Below, in pieces: positions 22,479 to 28,969 of a stretch of DNA of 44,726 nucleotides (within the stretch, counting starts at the first letter, position 1; each line of letters opens with the position of its first letter). Source of the DNA: Multiplicimicrobium sp043718225. GTDB lineage: Bacteria; Omnitrophota; Omnitrophia; Omnitrophales; Aquincolibacteriaceae. Where the stretch lies: contig JAYSWD010000100.1 in the NCBI GenBank assembly GCA_043718225.1, positions 1 through 44,726 of the forward strand, in the 5' to 3' direction. A program made the position numbers and the translations under genes. The notes under the pieces were generated by a model that saw nothing but the letters and a program-made list of their open reading frames with translations, was not told where the DNA came from and searched no databases.

Positions 22479-23721
22479 TTCGAACGAATCCTGTTCCTTT
22501 TGCGGGCGCAAAAAGGCCGAAGTTAAAAAGCTTTTCGCCGGTAACCAATCCTTTATCTGCGAAGTCTGCGTCCGTGTTTGTTATGACGCTTTTTTGAAAC
22601 AGCCCGCACCGGCGGCTGCTGACGCGAAAACTTTCAAAATCGAAGATTTTAAAGTTCCCAAACCGCACGATATTAAAATCAAACTCGACCAGCATGTTGT
22701 CGGGCAAAACCTTGCGAAAAAACGGCTTGCCGTAAGCGTCCATAATCATTACAAACGCATCACTTCCAAGAGCGAAGACGATGTCGAGATCGAAAAAAGC
22801 AATGTGCTTTTAATCGGCCCGACAGGATCGGGAAAAACTCTTTTCGCGCGGACTTTGGCAAAAATTTTGGATGTTCCTTTTGCGATCGCGGACGCCACCT
22901 CGCTGACCGAAGCGGGTTATGTCGGCGAAGACGTTGAAAATATTTTACTGCGGCTTTTGCAGTCCGCCAACTTTGACGTGAAGCGCGCCGAGATCGGAAT
23001 TGTTTATATCGATGAAATCGATAAGATCGCAAAGAAATCCGAGAACATGTCGATTACGCGCGATGTTTCGGGCGAAGGCGTGCAGCAGGCGCTCCTTAAA
23101 ATTTTAGAGGGCACAACGGCGAATGTGCCTCCGCAAGGCGGCCGCAAGCACCCGCATCAGGAATATATTACAGTCAATACACGCAATATTCTTTTCATTT
23201 GCGGCGGAATGTTTGGCGGCATCGAGGATTTGATTGAGCGGCGCATCGCGAGCAAGACGATGGGTTTTGGCGCGCAGAATTCTTCTCTCAAAAAAGAAAA
23301 AGATTTGGGACAATTAATTGACCGCCTTGAGCCCGAAGATTTGGTCAAATTCGGTTTGATTCCTGAATTTATCGGCCGTTTTCCGGTGGTAACGGGTTTG
23401 CATAAACTCACCGAAGATGATTTAGTGCGTGTTTTAACCGAGCCCAAAAATGCGATTGTGCGGCAGTATCAAAAATTATTTAAAATGGAAAACGTTGATT
23501 TGCGTTTTACGGACGGCGCCTTGCGCGAAGTCGCTCGCCGGGCATTGAAGAAGTCGACGGGGGCCCGCGCTTTACGTTCTATTCTTGAAGCCGCATTGCT
23601 TGATTTAATGTATGACATTCCGTCTACGCAGGATGCCGCCGAAGTTCTTATCACCGAAGACGTGATCGAGGGCAAAGTTCCTCCGGTTGTGACTATATCC
23701 GGCCTGGAGAAATCGGCATGA
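22459..23721 (+). CDS. clpX: ATP-dependent Clp protease ATP-binding subunit ClpX
   Basis: This hexameric AAA+ unfoldase feeds substrates to ClpP. The N-terminal zinc-binding domain has CSFCGRKKAEV and CEVCVRVC. The AAA+ module has Walker A LLIGPTGSGKTLFA, ADATSLTEAGYVGEDVENIL with pore-loop 1, Walker B IVYIDEIDKIAKKSEN, the RDVSGEGVQQALLKILEGT segment, and LIPEFIGRFPVV with the IGF-like ClpP-docking region nearby (TMGFGAQ). The small AAA domain ends with the STGARALRSILEAALLDLMYDIPS sensor-2 region. The 420-residue length is normal. clpP, usually directly upstream, is not here; a GIY-YIG gene overlaps its start instead. Confidence 0.96.
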   Translation: MTFQKDNSNESCSFCGRKKAEVKKLFAGNQSFICEVCVRVCYDAFLKQPAPAAADAKTFKIEDFKVPKPHDIKIKLDQHVVGQNLAKKRLAVSVHNHYKRITSKSEDDVEIEKSNVLLIGPTGSGKTLFARTLAKILDVPFAIADATSLTEAGYVGEDVENILLRLLQSANFDVKRAEIGIVYIDEIDKIAKKSENMSITRDVSGEGVQQALLKILEGTTANVPPQGGRKHPHQEYITVNTRNILFICGGMFGGIEDLIERRIASKTMGFGAQNSSLKKEKDLGQLIDRLEPEDLVKFGLIPEFIGRFPVVTGLHKLTEDDLVRVLTEPKNAIVRQYQKLFKMENVDLRFTDGALREVARRALKKSTGARALRSILEAALLDLMYDIPSTQDAAEVLITEDVIEGKVPPVVTISGLEKSA

Positions 23722-23757
23722 GGAAACCATTCAACAGTAACATTTCGGAGAAATGAC

Positions 23758-24666
23758 ATGAAGCCATTTCTCAAGGACAAAACTAAAGAAATGCTCGCGG
23801 CCTACGCTTTCCTTGCGCCGAACCTGGTTGGTTTTCTTATTTTTACTTCTATTCCGGTTGTCGCGTCGCTTTTTTTAAGTTTTACGGATTGGAGTCTTTT
23901 TTCAGCGCCGAAATGGGTTGGGTTCCGGAATTTTATTGAACTTTTTCAGGATAAGCGTTTTTGGCAATATTGTTTAAATACAATTTACCTTATGGGCGCG
24001 ATTCCGATTTCAATGGCCGGGTCATTACTTCTCGCGCTTGCGCTGAATCAAAAATTAAAAGGCATGGTTATTTTTCGCACCATTTATTATTTGCCGACTA
24101 TCTGCGCAGGTGTCGCGATCTTTATGCTTTGGCGTTTGATGTACAACCCCGAATTCGGCGCTTTCAACACAATGATCGCGAAGCTGGGGCAAATATTGGG
24201 GCTGAAACTGCATGGGCCGAACTGGCTGACAGATGAGGTTTGGGCCAAGCCCGCGCTGATTTTGATGAGTGTCTGGCAAAGCGTCGGCGGGCAGAATATG
24301 ATTTTATATCTTGCCGCGCTGCAGGGCGTTCCGCGCGATTTGTATGACGCGGCGGAAGTTGACGGTGCCACGTCGATTCAAAAATTTTGGGCGGTGACTT
24401 GGCCGCAGATTTCACCCACGACTTTTTTTATCGGAATCATGAGCTTGATCGGCGGATTTCAGGCGGGTTTTGACCAGGCCTATATGATGACGGGCGGCGG
24501 GCCCAACGGATCAACCACAACGCTTATTTACTATCTCTATAACAACGCTTTCGTCTGGTATCACATGGGCTATGCCGCGGCCATTGCCTGGGTATTATTT
24601 TTGGTTATTTTTCTGATTACCTTTTTGAAATGGAAATTTTTTGGTAAAAATATTCACTACACTTAA
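23758..24666 (+). CDS. Sugar ABC transporter permease, MalF/UgpA type
   Basis: This is an inner-membrane permease of a carbohydrate (CUT1) ABC importer. About six hydrophobic segments are visible, beginning with APNLVGFLIFTSIPVVASLFLSF. The EAA loop that contacts the ATPase is YDAAEVDGATSIQKFWAVTW. The late PPxGxT-like region GGGPNGSTTTLIYYLYNNAF is typical of UgpA/MalF relatives. It has 302 residues. The start has CGGAG about 7 nt upstream. It begins 36 nt after clpX and is paired with the MalG-type gene 3 nt downstream. No substrate-binding protein or ATPase gene is adjacent, so the substrate cannot be guessed and a distant shared MsmK-like ATPase is likely. Confidence 0.88.
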   Translation: MKPFLKDKTKEMLAAYAFLAPNLVGFLIFTSIPVVASLFLSFTDWSLFSAPKWVGFRNFIELFQDKRFWQYCLNTIYLMGAIPISMAGSLLLALALNQKLKGMVIFRTIYYLPTICAGVAIFMLWRLMYNPEFGAFNTMIAKLGQILGLKLHGPNWLTDEVWAKPALILMSVWQSVGGQNMILYLAALQGVPRDLYDAAEVDGATSIQKFWAVTWPQISPTTFFIGIMSLIGGFQAGFDQAYMMTGGGPNGSTTTLIYYLYNNAFVWYHMGYAAAIAWVLFLVIFLITFLKWKFFGKNIHYT

Positions 24667-24669
24667 ATT

Positions 24670-25563
24670 ATGAGTTATCAAGACGAAGTTATTTTAGCCC
24701 AGCAGCCCAACCCAAACCGCAAAAATCACCATTGGGGGCGTTTTTTCAGGAACGGTTTGGTTTATATCGGGCTTTCGATCGGCGCCCTCACGATGATCGC
24801 GCCGTTTATGTGGATGATCACCACTTCGCTTTCCGAACAGGGCGCTATTTTTTCCGCGAAAGCGTGGTGGAAAGAATGGATTCCCACCGCGTTTGTCTGG
24901 AAGAATTATGTGGATGTTTGGAAAGTGATTCCTTTCGGGCGTTTCTATCTGAATTCGATTTTTATTTCAGTGGCTTTGACCGCGGGACAGGTTGTAACGA
25001 GTTCGCTGGCGGCCTATGCTTTCGCGCGGCTTGAATTTCCGGGCCGCGATAAAATCTTTTTTGGTTATCTCGGCACGATGATGATTCCGGGCGCCGTGAC
25101 TATGATCCCCGTATTCATTTTATTGCGTTATTTGGGCTGGATTGACACCTACAAAGCCATGATTCTTCCGGGTATTTTTACGGCTTACGGCACTTTCATG
25201 CTGCGGCAGTTTTTTTTGACTATGCCCAAAGAGCTTGAGGACGCGGCAAAAATCGACGGCTGTTCTTATTTGAGAATTTTTTGGCATATTATCATTCCAC
25301 TTTCCGGTCCCGCGCTCGCGACGTTGACTACTTTTACTTTTATGGGTTCCTGGATGAGTTTGATGTGGCCTTTAATCGTTGTGAACAGCAACGCTAAATA
25401 TCCGCTGCCTGTCGGGCTTTCTTATTTCCAGGGGCTGCACAGCACGAACTGGGAGCTCTTGATGGCAGCAACTGTAATGATGATGATTCCTATCCTGGTT
25501 GTTTTTATTTTCTCTCAGCGTTTCTTTGTCGAAGGGATTAAACTATCGGGCATCAAAGGGTGA
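24670..25563 (+). CDS. Sugar ABC transporter permease, MalG/UgpE type
   Basis: This is the second permease subunit of the same CUT1 importer. Six membrane segments are visible, starting at VYIGLSIGALTMIAPFMWMI. The EAA loop is LEDAAKIDGCSYLRIFWHII and it is followed by IPLSGPALATLTTFTFMGSW. SLAAYAFARLEFPGRDKIFF is a conserved stretch of this family. It has 297 residues with a cytoplasmic N-terminus of about 25 polar residues. It starts 3 nt after its partner, so translation is probably coupled. A structured repeat lies between its stop and glmU, which suggests the end of the transport unit. Confidence 0.88.
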   Translation: MSYQDEVILAQQPNPNRKNHHWGRFFRNGLVYIGLSIGALTMIAPFMWMITTSLSEQGAIFSAKAWWKEWIPTAFVWKNYVDVWKVIPFGRFYLNSIFISVALTAGQVVTSSLAAYAFARLEFPGRDKIFFGYLGTMMIPGAVTMIPVFILLRYLGWIDTYKAMILPGIFTAYGTFMLRQFFLTMPKELEDAAKIDGCSYLRIFWHIIIPLSGPALATLTTFTFMGSWMSLMWPLIVVNSNAKYPLPVGLSYFQGLHSTNWELLMAATVMMMIPILVVFIFSQRFFVEGIKLSGIKG

Positions 25564-25572
25564 CTTTTGTTT

Positions 25573-25680
25573 GAAAACGGTTCATCTGCCGCGTTGTACG
25601 CGGCGCAGTTTTCGTGCGACGTATTTCGAATACGTCTCCTCAGAACTGCTTGCTAGCGCCTTGCATCTGAACCCTTTTGA
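25573..25680. repeat. Cloverleaf-like dispersed repeat upstream of glmU
   Basis: The outer arms GAAAACGGTTCATCTG (25573-25588) and CATCTGAACCCTTTTG (25664-25679) pair imperfectly. Inside are a perfect hairpin CCGCGT-TGT-ACGCGG (25589-25603) and a stem GCAGTT/AACTGC (25605-25610 with 25644-25649) that encloses GACGTATT-TCG-AATACGTC (25618-25636). It ends 20 nt before the glmU ATG. It resembles, from memory, a TGCAAGGCG...GCGGCAGATG repeat family seen in other phyla. Confidence 0.65.
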
Positions 25681-25700
25681 ATCAAAATTCAATAAAAATT

Positions 25701-26963
25701 ATGTCTAAAAAAGTAACTCTAAAATTGGATGCATTGGTGCTTGCTGCAGGCAAAGGCACGCGCATGCATTCTCATCTTCCGAAAGTCCTCCATCCGCTTT
25801 GGGAGCGCCCGCTTCTTGGGCATGTTCTTGATACGCTTCAAAGCCTTGGAATTAAAAAGCCGTGTGTTGTCGTCGGATACAGCGCCGGCGAAGTAAAAAA
25901 GTTCCTCGGAAGTTCCGCGACCACGGTTTTGCAAAAACCGCAAAAGGGAACGGGCCATGCCGTGATGGTGGCGGAGCGCGCCATGAAAAGCGCCGAAGAA
26001 GTTTTGATTTGGCCCGGCGATATGCCGCTTCTTAAAACGGAAACTCTGCGAAAATTTTTAAAAGACCACCGCGCGAGCGGAGCCGCGGCCAGCGTGCTGA
26101 CCTGCCGCCAGCCGAATCCTTTCGGCTACGGAAGAATCATCCGTGATTCTCATTGTGAATTTGTAGCAATCCGCGAAGAAGTAGACGCCAGCGAATCCGA
26201 GAAAAAGATTTGCGAAGTGAATACGGGAATTTACTTGTTCAATCGCAAAGATCTTTTTGAGGCGCTGCGCGAAATTCAGCCGAACAACCAAAAAGGCGAA
26301 TATTATTTAACCGATACGATTGAAATTCTGCGGGCTAAAAATTTAAGCGTGCGGGCCTGCTGTGCCGCTGCAGCGGAAGAAGCGCTGGGAGTGAATTCAA
26401 AAAGAGATTTAGCCGCGGCCATGCGCTCTCTGACGGACCGGGAAATTGACGCGCATTTAGCGGCGGGCGTAATCGTTGTTTCGCCGCGAGATACCTGGAT
26501 TGCGCCGCGTGTTAAAATCGGCGCGGGAACCGTGATTTATCCCTGGACCTGGATTGATTTAGGAACAGTCGTCGGCGCTAATTGCCAAATCGGCCCTTTC
26601 GCGAAAATCCGCGGCGGCTCAAAGATTGGCGATGGATCCATCGTCGGCAATTTTGTGGAAGTCAACCGCTCCAAACTGGGACGGTATGTGAACGCCAAAC
26701 ATTTAACTTATTTAGGCGATGCGGTTACCGGAGACTTTGTTAATTTCGGAGCGGGTTCAATTACCGCCAATTTTGACGGAAAAAATAAGCATACGACGCA
26801 TGTCGGCAAATCGGCAATGGTGGGTTCGAATACGGTCATGGTGGCGCCGGTGAATATTCCTGAGCGGGTCAAAACCGGAGCGGGTTCCGTCGTGACGAAA
26901 AAGACAAAAATGCGCGCGGGCGATATTATTGCGGGTGTTCCGGCGAAAGCCCTTAAGAAATAA
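25701..26963 (+). CDS. glmU: Bifunctional UDP-N-acetylglucosamine pyrophosphorylase/glucosamine-1-phosphate N-acetyltransferase
   Basis: This enzyme makes UDP-GlcNAc for peptidoglycan and lipopolysaccharide: it acetylates GlcN-1-P in the C-terminal half and transfers UMP in the N-terminal half. The nucleotidyltransferase motif is VLAAGKGTRMHSHLPKVLHP, with QKGTGHAV-like LQKPQKGTGHAVMVAER and WPGDMPLL after it. The left-handed beta-helix carries hexapeptides and the diagnostic YLGDAVTGDFVNFGAGSITA and VGSNTVMVAPVNI. It has 420 residues from the ATG at 25701, slightly short of the usual 450, the C-terminal tail being brief. The in-frame TTG at 25677 lies in a repeat. prs follows after 35 nt, the same glmU-prs order as in Bacillus. 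Confidence 0.94.
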   Translation: MSKKVTLKLDALVLAAGKGTRMHSHLPKVLHPLWERPLLGHVLDTLQSLGIKKPCVVVGYSAGEVKKFLGSSATTVLQKPQKGTGHAVMVAERAMKSAEEVLIWPGDMPLLKTETLRKFLKDHRASGAAASVLTCRQPNPFGYGRIIRDSHCEFVAIREEVDASESEKKICEVNTGIYLFNRKDLFEALREIQPNNQKGEYYLTDTIEILRAKNLSVRACCAAAAEEALGVNSKRDLAAAMRSLTDREIDAHLAAGVIVVSPRDTWIAPRVKIGAGTVIYPWTWIDLGTVVGANCQIGPFAKIRGGSKIGDGSIVGNFVEVNRSKLGRYVNAKHLTYLGDAVTGDFVNFGAGSITANFDGKNKHTTHVGKSAMVGSNTVMVAPVNIPERVKTGAGSVVTKKTKMRAGDIIAGVPAKALKK

Positions 26964-26998
26964 ATATTTAAATAGTCTTAATTAGAAACAGAGGTTTT

Positions 26999-27979
26999 AT
27001 GGCGACTAATTTTAAAGCAAAAAATCATGACGAGCTCATGCTTTTTTCCGGTAATTCCAATCCCGAACTTGCCAAAGAAGTGGCGCAATTATTAAACGTC
27101 AAATTGGGTGAAGTTCTCGTAGGCCGTTTTCCTGAAGGCGAAATTCATGTTCAAATCCGCGAAAATATCCGCGGTAAAGATGTTTTTTTGCTTCAGTCGA
27201 CATGCAATTCGCCAAACGATTATTTGATGGAGCTTTTGATTCTGGTGGATGCCGCGCGCCGCGCTTCCGCCCGCCGCATTACCGCCGTGCTTCCGTTTTA
27301 CGGTTATGCGCGTCAGGACCGCAAAGACCGTCCGCGTGTTCCGATTACCGCGAAACTCGTCGCCAATTTATTGGTGAGCGCCGGAGCGGACCGCGTTTTG
27401 ACCATGGATTTACATTCCGGGCAGATTCAAGGTTTTTTTGATATTCCCGTGGATCATCTTTATTCGATCAATATCATGGGCCAATATTTAAAGAAGAAAA
27501 AATTAAAAAATTTGGTTGTGGTTTCTCCCGATGTCGGCGGCATCAAAATGGCGCGCGCTTATTCGAAACTTTTAAACAGTAGTTTGGCGATCGTGGACAA
27601 GCGGCGCGAAGACGCGGCGAAAACTTCGGTGATGAATATTATCGGAGAAGTTAAAGGGAAGAATGTGGTCATCGTGGATGATTTGATTTCCACCGGCGGA
27701 TCCGTTGCCGAAGCTTCCAAGGCCTTGAAAGCGAACGGTGCTTTAGATATCTATGTGGTTGCCGTGCATCCGGTTTTGGCCGGTCCGGCGATCGAACGGT
27801 TACAGGGAGCTCCGATCAAAGAGCTGATTGTTTCCAACACGATTCCGATTTCCGCGAACAAGAAAATCAAAAAAATCACCCAGCTTTCCGTTGCGCCGCT
27901 TTTGGCCGATGCGATCGCGCGCATTCATTATAATGCGTCGGTAAGCGAACTATTCCGCCGCTCCGGTGTCGAAGCCTAA
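26999..27979 (+). CDS. prs: Ribose-phosphate pyrophosphokinase
   Basis: This enzyme makes PRPP from ribose-5-phosphate and ATP, the precursor for purines, pyrimidines, histidine and tryptophan, so it supplies the substrates of HisG and the pur pathway. Landmarks are LMLFSGNSNPELAKEVAQ, VGRFPEGEIHVQIRENIRG, RRITAVLPFYGYARQDRKDR, the TMDLHSGQIQGFFDIPVDHL loop and the PRPP-binding VIVDDLISTGGSVAEAS. The 326 residues are a few more than usual because of a short N-terminal leader (MATNFKAKNHDE). Shine-Dalgarno AGAGG lies about 5 nt upstream of the ATG. The rplY-pth pair that often follows is absent; a RAYT region begins 8 nt after the stop. Confidence 0.95.
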   Translation: MATNFKAKNHDELMLFSGNSNPELAKEVAQLLNVKLGEVLVGRFPEGEIHVQIRENIRGKDVFLLQSTCNSPNDYLMELLILVDAARRASARRITAVLPFYGYARQDRKDRPRVPITAKLVANLLVSAGADRVLTMDLHSGQIQGFFDIPVDHLYSINIMGQYLKKKKLKNLVVVSPDVGGIKMARAYSKLLNSSLAIVDKRREDAAKTSVMNIIGEVKGKNVVIVDDLISTGGSVAEASKALKANGALDIYVVAVHPVLAGPAIERLQGAPIKELIVSNTIPISANKKIKKITQLSVAPLLADAIARIHYNASVSELFRRSGVEA

Positions 27980-27986
27980 CCTCATA

Positions 27987-28040
27987 CCTCCGTAGCCGCG
28001 TCGGCTCACATCCACGCAGGAGCCGACGCGGCTACGGAGG
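27987..28040. repeat. REP-like palindrome, RAYT 3' side
   Basis: Perfect 21-nt arms (27987-28007 and 28020-28040; core CCGCGTCGGCTC) surround a 12-nt loop containing TCCACG. It begins 8 nt after prs and may terminate that transcript. The last codons of the - strand RAYT gene lie inside it. It matches the palindrome at 28713-28766. Confidence 0.88.
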
Positions 28041-28659
28041 CCTGTTTTGCAAGTTGGCGTTGATACTCAATGTTTGAGTTAACAAAATAGGCGTAATTCT
28101 TCGGCTCAACGGAAATCCGGTTTTGAAAGCTGCAAATAGGAAGCTCCACGTTAGATTCGATGTATTCATGATAAGACGACCATTTCCATTCTTCCGGTTT
28201 ATCGACTAGATAAGCGGTGACCGGATTTAAATGAATGTAGCGCGTAAGATGTAGGACCTGCTCATCACTTTCACATAAAACTTTCTTGCTACGACCCTGC
28301 CATAATGGTCCTTTTCGATTGTGCAAAAAATTGAAATAGTGGGTATAACTGTTTAAGACATCATTTGAAAACTTTGATACAAACTCTTCTGAGTCAGCTT
28401 CCACGGCAATATGAAAATGAGTTGGCATGAGACAGTAAGCAAGGATGGTGATGGTTCTATTTTTATTGATGGGGAACGCCAGCAACGCGGAGAGGGAATT
28501 CTTTGTGTGTAATTCAAGAAATCGTGAGAAAGACACAAAAGCAGGTTTTGATTGATAAAATTTTAAAAGCATTTGCATTCGTAGGAAATCTTGAGGCCTA
28601 CAAAAAACTTCGTAACCCGCAATGCTCTTGTTGAATAAGTGGTAAACGAGGGGTGGCAT
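28006..28659 (-). CDS. rayT: REP-associated tyrosine transposase (RAYT, Y1_Tnp family)
   Basis: This is a single-strand DNA transposase of the HUH/Y1 class, related to IS200/IS605 TnpA, which cuts at REP/BIME palindromes. The HUH motif is visible as MPTHFHIAVEAD (His-Phe-His). The following helix LNSYTHYFNFLHNRKGPLWQGR and the C-terminal LHLTRYIHLNPVTAYLV and PEEWKWSSYHEYI are hallmarks of the RAYT group. The N-terminus LVYHLFNKSIAGYEVF fits the family pattern H-x-x-N-R. It has 217 residues, a normal length, with no frameshift. No Shine-Dalgarno is obvious. The gene is domesticated-looking: a single copy flanked by two palindromes with the same core sequence rather than by transposon ends. 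Its final residues (SVAASAPAWM) are encoded by the palindrome. Confidence 0.88.
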   Translation of the reverse strand: MPPLVYHLFNKSIAGYEVFCRPQDFLRMQMLLKFYQSKPAFVSFSRFLELHTKNSLSALLAFPINKNRTITILAYCLMPTHFHIAVEADSEEFVSKFSNDVLNSYTHYFNFLHNRKGPLWQGRSKKVLCESDEQVLHLTRYIHLNPVTAYLVDKPEEWKWSSYHEYIESNVELPICSFQNRISVEPKNYAYFVNSNIEYQRQLAKQASVAASAPAWM

Positions 28660-28712
28660 GTATTCATTATAATCATAATATAATTATATTTAAATAAATA
28701 TTATGCTCTTTT

Positions 28713-28766
28713 CCACCGTAACCGCGTCGGCTCCGCTCTACGTGTGAGCCGACGCGGTTACGGTGG
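28713..28766. repeat. REP-like palindrome, RAYT 5' side
   Basis: Perfect 21-nt arms (28713-28733 and 28746-28766) share the CCGCGTCGGCTC core with the copy at 27987-28040. The two differences per arm (T to A and G to A) are matched by compensating changes in the opposite arm. The 12-nt loop contains TCTACG, in the same orientation as TCCACG in the other copy. Confidence 0.88.
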
Positions 28767-28824
28767 TTATGAATTGATAGATGGCACTCTTTTTTTATGC
28801 TTATAGAGATTTTTTAAATTAAAT

Positions 28825-28854
28825 TGAACCGACATTAGTTTTTTCGCTAGATTT
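28825..28854 (+). promoter_or_regulatory. Possible promoter of the giant gene
   Basis: TTGAAC (28825-28830) and TAGATT (28849-28854) are 18 nt apart, 5/6 and 4/6 matches. The following 115 nt to the ATG at 28970 are very AT-rich (TTTTTTTT, TTTTTAAAA) with no gene. The rest of the 28767-28969 gap holds nothing else I recognise. Confidence 0.35.
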
Positions 28855-28969
28855 AATTCTCAAATCTAAATTTTTTTTCATTTTCACTCTTGTTTTAAAC
28901 CCTCTCTACGAGTACATTTTTGGAACCTTTTTCCACTCTTTTTAAAAACGTTTTGTTTTGAAGGATTTC

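Noticed and set aside
25499..25708. Forward ORF of 69 residues before glmU
   Set aside because: It overlaps the end of the permease gene in another frame and translates the cloverleaf repeat.
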